Shown: piece after piece, positions 54,665 to 62,120 of the stretch
Numbering within the stretch: the first letter of the stretch is position 1
How the letters are laid out: every line of letters begins with the position of its first letter
Assembly: GCF_025643255.1 (NCBI RefSeq)
Contig: NZ_CP087112.1
Coordinates: forward strand, 2,170,001-2,234,000
Reading direction: 5' to 3'
DNA: 64,000 nt
From: Halomonas sp. 7T
Lineage (GTDB): Bacteria; Pseudomonadota; Gammaproteobacteria; Pseudomonadales; Halomonadaceae
Notes under the pieces: generated by a model
What the model saw: the letters and a program-made list of their open reading frames with translations, nothing else
Database searches by the model: none
Told to the model about the DNA's origin: nothing
Made by a program: the position numbers and the translations under genes

Positions 54665-55771
54665 TTAACGCCCACGCCCCTCAAGCACGTCGTCTAGAAA
54701 ATGTCCTGCGCGGTTCGCTTTAGCACTCAGATAACGGTGATTATGGTCAGTCACGCTGCCATACAGGGCTTGGCGAGAAACCACCTCAATACCGCCTTCG
54801 CGCAGAGCAGCCATTTTTAAGGGATTATTGGTCAGTAGCTGTACGGTGGAAATCTCCAATGCATTAAGCATATCCACCGCCACCGCATATTGGCGCTCAT
54901 CATCGCCAAAGCCAAGCATCTGGTCGGCGTCTACTGTGTCCAGGCCGCCATCTTGCAGGGTGTAGGCACGCAGCTTATTTGCCAAACCAATGCCTCGGCC
55001 CTCTTGAGCTAAATAGAGCAGTACGCCGCCGCCCATGGCTTGTATATCCGCTACCGCGTTGCGCAGCTGCTCGCCACAATCACAGCGCAAACTGCCAAAT
55101 AAGTCGCCGGTTAAGCAGGCAGAGTGCATCCGCAGCGGTACCGCTCCTGACAGCGAATCAGGCTGCCCAATCACCACCGCTACGTGCTCCCGCAGGCCGT
55201 CAGGCTCACGAAATAGCACAAAGCGACTTTCTGGCGCGTCTTCTAACGGAATACGCGCTTCGCTGACCCGCTTCAACATGCCCGGGGCGCCTGCAAGACA
55301 CTTCTCAGCATCCTGAGCATTAACCTCCAACAGCTTACCGCTGGCCAGCTGTTGTTCAATATGGGTCGCCGCTGACTCGCTTACCTCAGCGCTTAGCGCC
55401 GCAGGGATTAATAACGCACGGCGCATTAACGCCACCGCTCCGCGCCCACCCATCCCCGCAGCCTTTAACCCACTCAGCAGCGCAGGCGTTAGCGGCGTGC
55501 TCTCTTGAGATAGCGCCAAACGGTGCAGGTCGGCTTCGCTCACGTGGTGGGCTAGCGGCAAACAGGCCGCCTCCGCCGTTAATGCTACTCCCATGGCCTC
55601 AAGCCGATGGCGCGTTAGCACCAGCGCAGGGCGGGAGCCAGAGAGCTCAGCCAAACTGCTTACGGATGCGCTGCCTTCTAATGCTTGCACCAGTAGACGC
55701 TGCTCGCCGGTATTCAATACCACCGGCAAACCACGACGAATATCAAAAATAGCGCGTTCAATGTGATACAT
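54665..55771 (-). CDS. GTP cyclohydrolase II with degenerate N-terminal domain (RibA-like)
   Basis: 368 residues from ATG 55771 (CTGGAGGCC upstream); a longer frame to 55918 would enter the shared promoter gap. The C-terminal 190 residues are a complete GTP cyclohydrolase II: zinc Cys219, Cys230, Cys232 (SLRCDCGEQL), EGRGIGL and TNNPLKM. It opens GTP to a diaminopyrimidine. The N-terminal 170 residues are in the place of DHBP synthase (RibB), as in fused RibBA, but lack the usual acidic RibB active-site motif (a DxEDRENEGD-type stretch is VVLNTGEQRLLVQA here). It is divergent from a RibD-type reductase. Confidence 0.9.
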   Translation of the reverse strand: MYHIERAIFDIRRGLPVVLNTGEQRLLVQALEGSASVSSLAELSGSRPALVLTRHRLEAMGVALTAEAACLPLAHHVSEADLHRLALSQESTPLTPALLSGLKAAGMGGRGAVALMRRALLIPAALSAEVSESAATHIEQQLASGKLLEVNAQDAEKCLAGAPGMLKRVSEARIPLEDAPESRFVLFREPDGLREHVAVVIGQPDSLSGAVPLRMHSACLTGDLFGSLRCDCGEQLRNAVADIQAMGGGVLLYLAQEGRGIGLANKLRAYTLQDGGLDTVDADQMLGFGDDERQYAVAVDMLNALEISTVQLLTNNPLKMAALREGGIEVVSRQALYGSVTDHNHRYLSAKANRAGHFLDDVLEGRGR

Positions 55772-57665
55772 GTAGGCCTCCAGGTTGCCTTCTATAACGG
55801 GCAAAGTGCGCTTGCGCTGGGCAACATGGCCCCGCATGATGAAGTGATTCGGTTTGTAGGGAGGCGTTATGCCTGACTCCAAGAGTGGTAAAATCTCTGC
55901 CCGTGAAGAGGGCAGCATTGACAGTGACGCTGCGTGGCAGTGGTTGATGGCCGTTCGTCATGGCTCGCTCAGCCCGATAGACATCGCTCTTAACCAACCG
56001 GGGTGGCAAAGCCACGCCGCGGTAACGGAAGCTGCCCGCGTGCTGCTGGACTGCCTGACACCGCTGGCGGCTCAGTCGCGCTGGGTCATTGCCCAGCTGG
56101 GGCAGAGTTTGGATGGGCGAATTGCCACGGAAAGCGGTCACTCCCACTACATCAACGGCTTTGAAAGCCTGGTGCATTTGCACCGCCTGCGGGCGCTGGC
56201 CGACGCCGTGGTGGTCGGCGCGGGTACGGCAGCCGCTGATAACCCCCAGCTCACCGTGCGTCATGTCACCGGCAAGCATCCCGTGCGGGTAGTGATTGAC
56301 CCAAGAGGCCGAGTACCCGCCGAGCATGTGCTGTTCACCACGGATACCGCGCCCACGCTGCATATCACCGGGCCGGACGTTAACAGCACCACCGGCAACG
56401 CCGAACGCTGCGTACTGCCACTGAATACCCACGGGCAGTTCACTCCCCACGATGTTATTGACCTGCTGGCGCAGCGCGGCCTGAAGCGGGTATTGGTTGA
56501 AGGGGGCGGCGTTACCGTCTCGCAATTTATTGAAGCAGGCGCCATTGAGCGATTGCACCTGCTGGTGGCGCCGCTGCTGATTGGTTCCGGTAGGCCTGGG
56601 CTGCAAATGACCCCCATCGACACCCTGGAAAGCGCCCTGCGCCCGTCGATGCGAACGTTCCGGTGTGGAGACGACACGCTGTTTGATGTGCAGCTGCGTG
56701 CCAGCCCCTGAGGAAGAGGAAGAAGACAATGGCGCAGCCGATGCACGCCTAGCAAACGCCACCCAAATGCCTGGCAAGCTGGCAAGCAGCACCAGCACTC
56801 CGTAGGCCAGCGAAATGGCAACACCCTGCGCAGAGGACAGGCCAACAAACGTCCAAATAGCCGCTGCCGTGCCTTCTCGCAGCCCCCATCCCGCAATGGA
56901 AAGCGGTATCAGCATCGCCAGTAGCAGCACTGGCGCCAGCGCCAAAATATCCACGGCCGCAAGCTCCACGCCTATTGCGCGTGCCGCGCAGACCATGACC
57001 ACGCCATAGCTAAACACGATGGTTAACGACGAAAGAAGCTGCCTCGGCCATACCCGCCGCTTGAGCAAACTGCTGCGTATTTCCTGCCCAAACGCCGCGC
57101 TCCACGCCGGTAGTGCGATCAGCGATGTACGCCGCAGCCATACCGCAACGGCTAATACCGCCACCGCCAATAGCGCTACGCCTAGCACAACGCTCAGTAG
57201 CAAAGGCGTACCCAATGCCGACTGCCACAACGGCGATAAAAGCAGCGCCAATAGCGTTAAGAGTACAACCGCTACCTGACCTGATGCCCGTTCAATGACC
57301 ACCGCACGCCAAGCACTCCCCTTTGAAGCCGCTTGCCCCGCATGGCGATGGGCGCGGCCCGCATCTCCCAATACCCCACCCGGCAGCAGCTGGTTAACCA
57401 GCAGCGCCAAATAGTACTCTCGTAGGGCGTAACCAAAACGCATGGGTACACCCACTAGCCCAGCCGTAAACTGCCAGCGCCAGGCACTCAGCATGATCTG
57501 TCCTACGCTAACCAACAGTGCAAGGGCCATCCACCCCAATGAAAAGCGCTGTACTTCGGCAATGACCGCCCCAGGCTCTACCCACAGCACAACGGCCACC
57601 AGCAGCCCCAGACTCACCAGCCCACGCTGCACCCAGGGGATGCGTAAACAGCGCCCAATGGCCAT
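55758..57665 (-). CDS. Flippase-like (UPF0104/LPG synthase TM-type) protein with aberrant antisense tail
   Basis: The first 305 residues have eight or so membrane helices with the family look VNQLLPGGVLGDAGRAHRH and SIAGWGLREGTAAAI, as in the transmembrane flippase part of lysylphosphatidylglycerol synthase and related lipid transporters. At about residue 318, in front of the ribD stop, the frame does not end. It continues as 317 residues of Arg/Gln/His-rich sequence, all antisense to the RibD-like gene and its upstream gap. Homologues are near 300-330 residues, so the tail is probably not real protein. A TAG in another frame at 56749-56751 would end it at residue 305 if one base were inserted or lost. 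Confidence 0.55.
   Translation of the reverse strand: MAIGRCLRIPWVQRGLVSLGLLVAVVLWVEPGAVIAEVQRFSLGWMALALLVSVGQIMLSAWRWQFTAGLVGVPMRFGYALREYYLALLVNQLLPGGVLGDAGRAHRHAGQAASKGSAWRAVVIERASGQVAVVLLTLLALLLSPLWQSALGTPLLLSVVLGVALLAVAVLAVAVWLRRTSLIALPAWSAAFGQEIRSSLLKRRVWPRQLLSSLTIVFSYGVVMVCAARAIGVELAAVDILALAPVLLLAMLIPLSIAGWGLREGTAAAIWTFVGLSSAQGVAISLAYGVLVLLASLPGIWVAFARRASAAPLSSSSSSGAGTQLHIKQRVVSTPERSHRRAQGAFQGVDGGHLQPRPTGTNQQRRHQQVQSLNGACFNKLRDGNAAPFNQYPLQAALRQQVNNIVGSELPVGIQWQYAAFGVAGGAVNVRPGDMQRGRGIRGEQHMLGGYSASWVNHYPHGMLAGDMTHGELGVISGCRTRADHHGVGQRPQAVQMHQAFKAVDVVGVTAFRGNSPIQTLPQLGNDPARLSRQRCQAVQQHAGSFRYRGVALPPRLVKSDVYRAERAMTNGHQPLPRSVTVNAALFTGRDFTTLGVRHNASLQTESLHHAGPCCPAQAHFARYRRQPGGLHVSH
55869..56711 (+). 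CDS. RibD-type pyrimidine reductase without deaminase domain
   Basis: 280 residues. The C-terminal 190 residues match the RibD reductase domain: VIAQLGQSLDGRIATESG, VVVGAGTAAADNPQLTVR, then KRVLVEGGGVTVSQFI and LLVAPLLIGSG. There is no zinc deaminase (HAE, PCxxxxxxPxC) at the N terminus; its first 85 residues are unrelated. This is the layout of stand-alone reductases of archaea and fungi. It would reduce the ribosyl chain of the pyrimidine made by the neighbouring RibA-like enzyme. GAGG precedes the ATG. It lies opposite the tail of the flippase frame. Confidence 0.9.
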   Translation: MPDSKSGKISAREEGSIDSDAAWQWLMAVRHGSLSPIDIALNQPGWQSHAAVTEAARVLLDCLTPLAAQSRWVIAQLGQSLDGRIATESGHSHYINGFESLVHLHRLRALADAVVVGAGTAAADNPQLTVRHVTGKHPVRVVIDPRGRVPAEHVLFTTDTAPTLHITGPDVNSTTGNAERCVLPLNTHGQFTPHDVIDLLAQRGLKRVLVEGGGVTVSQFIEAGAIERLHLLVAPLLIGSGRPGLQMTPIDTLESALRPSMRTFRCGDDTLFDVQLRASP

Positions 57666-57668
57666 GGG

Positions 57669-59630
57669 CTATGCCTCATCCGCTGGCAATGCCAGCAGAT
57701 CGCGATGACTTACTAGAATACCCACTGCACCCTCTTCAACCGCCTGTAGGCGGCGGTCGCGCCATTGGCTAATACGGTTTGCGGCCTCCTCGGGGGCTTG
57801 CTCGGTGGCTGCGTCAGCCCACCCAGCCACCAGCGCGTGCATTAATGGCCGCACGGCAGGGTCGCTGGCGTTAAGCTGCCACGGCGTTTCTGCCTCACTC
57901 ACTTGGAAGCCCTGCTGCTTGAAAGCCTCCATCAACACGCCATGAGCATCGCCCCCCAGCGCGTCTCCAAGGCCCTTATCACGCTGCTGATGAGCCACAA
58001 ATAGCGACTGCACCCAACAATCTTCATCGTTCTCGACGGGGGTCAGCTGCCGGTCGGTGAAACACCACGCACCGGTCACGCTCATCGCCATCAGCACGCC
58101 TTGGCGGTGCCTCACACACTGGCTAACCAGCGCCTCTATCCACGCACGGGAGACAAGATCCAGCAGCGCAGAGGCCGTTACTAGGCGCGCCTTTTCCAAT
58201 GCTGGGTGTTTAAGCGTGGTGAGCGATACGCAGTGACTCTCTACCGAAACAGGCTGCCCCTTGGCGCTACGCAGCGCTGCCGCTCGCTCGAGTGCTTCAT
58301 TGAGTAAGCCTGCATCATGGTCAAACAGCATCCAGTGCTGCGGGTTAGGTATTTGGGGCGCTAGAAACTGCATATTGCTTCCCCGCCCACAGCCTAAGTC
58401 TGCAATACAGGTCGGAGGCACTTGGTCGCTAGGCCGACCCTTTACATCGACACCGCTGACAAGCCACACAGCGGCAGCCTGAGTAAGCTCCTTACTTCGC
58501 GCATGGGCATCCACGCGCTCGCGCAGCGTCAGCCAGTCCGCTTGGAATTGGCTACCCGCAGCCAGCGAAGGGGGCAGCTGCAATGCCTTTGCAAACGCAG
58601 CCCCTGCGGCTTGCCAATCGTGTAAATTGCCCCGTGCTTCTGCTGCCCCTGCGCGTAACGTAGTGCGCAGCGCCGCATCTGCAATAAAATCCTGCAATGC
58701 CGCTTTTAGCGCGTTTACGTCTCCAGGCGCTACGCTTAGGCCCGCCCCTTCCGGCAGCGTATCTTTAAGTGCTCCCCCGGTGGTGGTAATCACTGGCAAA
58801 CCATGGGCCAGAGCTTCGGTGACCACCATGCCATACCCCTCGTACCAGGAAGGCAACAACAAGGCGTGTGCGCTCTGGTACGCGGCTTCCAAGGTGGCTG
58901 CATCGCACTCGCCATGGAGCACTACGCGACCTGAGAGCCCATTGTCATCAATCAGCTGTTGCACACGCTGGGTAAAGGCCACGTCTCGGGCGCCACCATA
59001 ACAATCGCACTGCCAGTTCAAATCACTTAAACCCGCCAGCGCGTTTACCAATACATCCTGCCCTTTGCGGGGCGTCAGCGTGCCCACACACAGCAGACGA
59101 ATAGGCACGTCAGGCTCTGCCGCTGGGCTAATGGGCGCGGCCGCCACACCGGGTTCAACCACGCTAATCGGCGTGTTCATGGGCAGCGCATAGTGGTTGG
59201 CAAGCTCGCGTAAGCGGCGCTCGGTAAACCGGCTAGTGACGATGACCCTGGCAACGCTTGCGATCCCGGCTAATTCGCTACGGTGTAAGCGCTGCTGATC
59301 TTCGCTGCGAAGGCCCTGCTCATCCCCCAATGGGTGGTGCAGCAGAGCGGTAATGTCTAATCGGTGAGTATGGCGACGCACAATGTCGGGCAGCGCCCCC
59401 ATCGCCAGGCCGTCAATAATCACCCGCGCACCGTCGGGCTGGGCGGCTAGCGTCTCGCCCAGCCCGAGGGAAGCCGTCTCATCGGCATCAGGAAAGCGGC
59501 CAGGCAGCCCTATCACATCAATCGTCACTCCCTGCTCACGCAGCGCGGCGACGATCTGTGCATCATAAATATAGCCGCCGGTGCGCTGGTCTGGCGCACC
59601 GGCCACAATAAGCGTCAAACGTTGGCTCAT
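57669..59630 (-). CDS. Glycosyltransferase (GT4)-methyltransferase fusion
   Basis: 653 residues in two parts. Residues 1 to about 360 are a GT4-type glycosyltransferase: LLCVGTLTPRKGQDVLV and the E-x7-E motif SWYEGYGMVVTEALAHGLPV. Residues about 400-640 form a Rossmann methyltransferase with ADLGCGRGSNMQFLAP. A single gene thus couples sugar transfer and methylation. It overlaps the PTPS-like gene by 4 bases (ATGA) and lies three bases before the flippase-like gene, so these three form a tight unit. Confidence 0.9.
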   Translation of the reverse strand: MSQRLTLIVAGAPDQRTGGYIYDAQIVAALREQGVTIDVIGLPGRFPDADETASLGLGETLAAQPDGARVIIDGLAMGALPDIVRRHTHRLDITALLHHPLGDEQGLRSEDQQRLHRSELAGIASVARVIVTSRFTERRLRELANHYALPMNTPISVVEPGVAAAPISPAAEPDVPIRLLCVGTLTPRKGQDVLVNALAGLSDLNWQCDCYGGARDVAFTQRVQQLIDDNGLSGRVVLHGECDAATLEAAYQSAHALLLPSWYEGYGMVVTEALAHGLPVITTTGGALKDTLPEGAGLSVAPGDVNALKAALQDFIADAALRTTLRAGAAEARGNLHDWQAAGAAFAKALQLPPSLAAGSQFQADWLTLRERVDAHARSKELTQAAAVWLVSGVDVKGRPSDQVPPTCIADLGCGRGSNMQFLAPQIPNPQHWMLFDHDAGLLNEALERAAALRSAKGQPVSVESHCVSLTTLKHPALEKARLVTASALLDLVSRAWIEALVSQCVRHRQGVLMAMSVTGAWCFTDRQLTPVENDEDCWVQSLFVAHQQRDKGLGDALGGDAHGVLMEAFKQQGFQVSEAETPWQLNASDPAVRPLMHALVAGWADAATEQAPEEAANRISQWRDRRLQAVEEGAVGILVSHRDLLALPADEA

Positions 59631-60025
59631 AGCGCGCCTTCATAGCTTGCCCAGGCGATATGAGACTCGTGCAGCTTAATTTCCATACCTGTTAGCCCCT
59701 GGGCGGTTGTGCCCATCTTGCCCGCCCGAATCGCCTCGGCCAGCTGGTCAAAAATCACTTTGGCCATAAACTCGGTGGTGGTATTGCGACCGCTAAACTC
59801 GCTCACGTCATCCAAGTTTTGGAAGTTGTAGTTCGCCAGCACCTCTTTGACCGTTTCGCTTGCCAAGCCGATGTCAATGACCAGCCCATCTTGGTCAAGC
59901 TCTGGGCGCTGAAACACCACATCCACGACATAAGTCGCCCCATGGGTGCGCTGGGCAGGACCAAAGATTTCACCTGTAAAACTGTGGGCAATCATAAAGT
60001 GGTCACGGACACATAAACGGTACAT
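59627..60025 (-). CDS. PTPS/QueD-fold protein with altered active site
   Basis: 132 residues from ATG 60025 (AGGAGTCTCT upstream). Overall pattern follows 6-pyruvoyltetrahydropterin synthase and 6-carboxytetrahydropterin synthase: AHSF (His14), a HG pair at 28-29, VIDIG, NFQNLDD, TTTEFMA and KLHESHIAWASYEG. Two usual features are missing: the catalytic Cys before the His pair is Ala24, and HGH is HGA. It should bind a pterin-like or pyrimidine ligand, but the normal metal and chemistry may differ. A family name is safe; a function is not. Confidence 0.8.
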   Translation of the reverse strand: MYRLCVRDHFMIAHSFTGEIFGPAQRTHGATYVVDVVFQRPELDQDGLVIDIGLASETVKEVLANYNFQNLDDVSEFSGRNTTTEFMAKVIFDQLAEAIRAGKMGTTAQGLTGMEIKLHESHIAWASYEGAL

Positions 60026-60056
60026 AGAGACTCCTGTTTTCAAAAGGCGAGGCTGT

Positions 60057-61049
60057 TCAAAAAGATGACATTGGGTAGCGGATACGGTGGCAGAGGGCGG
60101 TACTGCCGGGACCAAAAAGCTGTGGCGCAATAGCAGGAAAATCAGCAAACGCGCTTTCACCACTAATCAGCGCGTCTAAACGCGGATCAGTGAGTAAGCT
60201 CAATGCCAGCGTTAAGCGGCGGCGGTAGTTCCAGCGGGGCAGTAACACAGCGGGCAGTTGCCCAACCTGACTGGCTTTGAGGGTTAGCCGCTGGGAGTGA
60301 AACGCACCGCCGAGCGGCAGCGCCACGTCCCCTTTGCCGAACCAGCTCATTTCAATTAAGCGGCCTTCATTGCCCAGCAGGCCCATCCCGAGCCTTAAGC
60401 CTTGCGGATGGCCGCTGGCATGGATGACGCAGTCCTGGTCGACGGGTGCTTCGTCTGGCGTACAGAAAGAAACCCCTAACTGAGCGGCCAAGGCTTCTCG
60501 CTCGGGATTAATGTCGATTAATCGCACGTCCACACCCGGAATTTGCGCACATAGATAAGCGACTAGGGCACCTACAACGCCCGCACCCACCACACAAAGG
60601 CGCTCGCCCAGCATGGGATTAGCATCCCATACGCCGTTAATGGCTGTTTCCATATTGGCGGTTAATACGGCACGGTGAGCAGGCACCTGCTCGGGCAGCG
60701 GCAGCACTGCATCTGCGGGTACCACGTAGTGGTCTTGATGGGGATAAAGGCAAAAAACTGTTTTGTCGCGTAGTGTTTGAGGCCCTTTCGCTACCCGCCC
60801 TACGCTGCAGTAGCCATACTTAACAGGCGTAGGGAAATCACCAGTTTGAAAGGGAGCGCGCATACGCGCGTACTCGCTTTCAGGGACTCGGGTATTAAAC
60901 ACCAGCGACTCGGTACCCCGGCTAATGCCACTGTAGAGGGCGCGAACAAGAACCTCGCCCTCCTCTGGAGACGCTAACGGTTCGCGCCTTAACTCGCCGT
61001 AGGCTTCGCGCGTTATCCAAAAAGCTGTCGCAGTATCTGGCACCGACAT
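60057..61049 (-). CDS. Medium-chain dehydrogenase/reductase (zinc alcohol dehydrogenase-like)
   Basis: 330 residues. The N-terminal catalytic fold has YSGISRGTESLVF in place of the usual catalytic Cys, and the NAD(P)-binding domain carries VVGAGVVGALVAYL. The LIDINPERE segment (Asp after strand 2) favours NAD. It would oxidise or reduce an alcohol or ketone in the pathway. It begins the minus-strand unit, followed at 31 bases by the PTPS-like gene. AAGGAAATG precedes the start. Confidence 0.85.
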   Translation of the reverse strand: MSVPDTATAFWITREAYGELRREPLASPEEGEVLVRALYSGISRGTESLVFNTRVPESEYARMRAPFQTGDFPTPVKYGYCSVGRVAKGPQTLRDKTVFCLYPHQDHYVVPADAVLPLPEQVPAHRAVLTANMETAINGVWDANPMLGERLCVVGAGVVGALVAYLCAQIPGVDVRLIDINPEREALAAQLGVSFCTPDEAPVDQDCVIHASGHPQGLRLGMGLLGNEGRLIEMSWFGKGDVALPLGGAFHSQRLTLKASQVGQLPAVLLPRWNYRRRLTLALSLLTDPRLDALISGESAFADFPAIAPQLFGPGSTALCHRIRYPMSSF

Positions 61050-61124
61050 GACATTTCCTTATGAGTGAAGCACTTCTTCCATCCACGGTGGCAGCTCGTC
61101 GATCATGTTGCGCTGCTGCTTCGC

Positions 61125-61148
61125 TTTTCTACAGCGTAGCGTAGAAAA
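61125..61148. promoter_or_regulatory. 24-bp inverted repeat, possible operator
   Basis: TTTTCTAC and GTAGAAAA flank an 8-base centre AGCGTAGC. It lies 75 bases before the MDR dehydrogenase ATG in the divergent gap to the CDP-alcohol phosphatidyltransferase gene. No regulator gene sits nearby. It could be an operator or a weak terminator; nothing else in the gap stands out. Confidence 0.35.
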
Positions 61149-61322
61149 CAGAGTGGATGTTTAACGCTCGTTAAGCTTTAGAATGCCCTAAACAAAAAGA
61201 CTGCTTACAAATTGAGCTTACGGTGTAGACAGTTCTACCACCGTATACAAGAATGGTACATAGAAAAACAATTGCATCATTTATTTTCAACTGCGGCTAA
61301 ACGCGCCGCTCTGTGAGTCGCC

Positions 61323-62120
61323 ATGCGGTTTTCTCTTAATACATCAGATGGCTCCCCTCCCAAACGGCTGTATAGTGCTGCGGAGTTACTGCTAGGTGGC
61401 TTGGTGCTGTTTGTTGTAGGCAGCGGTTTACCCGCGCTGTTGGCAAGTCCAGCGCACTGGAAAGTAGCCTATGGCCTTTACGCTTGTATTAGTGTGCTAA
61501 CGCTAACCTTTTGGCCTTACGGCTTACTGGGCTGGGCAAATCGCGTCACGTTGACGAGAGCTACCTTAGTGGCGATCGTGGCAGGCGGATTAGTGGCGGA
61601 TACGTTTACCACCGCACTGTGGCAGTGGCTGGCCATTGCAGCCATTGCGCTGGCACTAGACGGGGTAGATGGCTGGATTGCTCGGCGCTTTCATAGCCAA
61701 TCAGCGTTTGGTGCGCGTTTTGATATGGAGCTGGATGCTCTGTTGATAATGCTGCTTTGCGTGGGGCTACTAACGCTAGAGCCAACCATAGGCGCTTGGG
61801 TGCTCCTCATCGGCGGGATACGTTACCTGTTTGTGGCCGCGAGCTGGCTCTTTACTTGGCTGAGCAAGCCGCTATTCGCCAGTTTTCGCCGCAAAGCCGT
61901 ATGCGTTTGGCAAGTGGTTGCACTGCTGCTGGCGTTAGCGCCACTAACCCCAGCCACTGCTTCTTTTTGGTTAGCCATAAGTGCTCTTGCCACACTGATC
62001 TACTCGTTTGGCGTTGACGTATGGTGGCTGCATAAGCAACGAGTGGAGGCTGTCACAACGACAAACCACCTTCACCAACGTGGCAAGCCCACTACTTCCG
62101 ACCACGTAACGCCGCCTTAA
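61323..62120 (+). CDS. CDP-alcohol phosphatidyltransferase family protein
   Basis: 265 residues with about six helices. The family motif D-x2-DG-x2-AR-x8-G-x3-D-x3-D is intact: D113, D116-G117, A120-R121, G130, D134, D138. It transfers a phosphatidyl group from CDP-diacylglycerol (or an analogue) to an alcohol. The partner alcohol is unknown. It is divergent from the MDR-PTPS-GT unit, so it may add the lipid anchor for its product (inference). It overlaps bluB by 29 bases at their 3' ends. Confidence 0.88.
   Translation: MRFSLNTSDGSPPKRLYSAAELLLGGLVLFVVGSGLPALLASPAHWKVAYGLYACISVLTLTFWPYGLLGWANRVTLTRATLVAIVAGGLVADTFTTALWQWLAIAAIALALDGVDGWIARRFHSQSAFGARFDMELDALLIMLLCVGLLTLEPTIGAWVLLIGGIRYLFVAASWLFTWLSKPLFASFRRKAVCVWQVVALLLALAPLTPATASFWLAISALATLIYSFGVDVWWLHKQRVEAVTTTNHLHQRGKPTTSDHVTPP

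Noticed and set aside
55772..55868. Possible FMN riboswitch in front of the ribA-like gene
   Set aside because: The gap of 97 bases is too short and shows no RFN-type conserved boxes.
56261..56896. Open frame of 211 codons across the RibD/flippase junction
   Set aside because: It is a shadow of the other two; residues are Cys/Arg-rich with no family pattern. It does include a frame by which the flippase could be re-ended, but no protein evidence.
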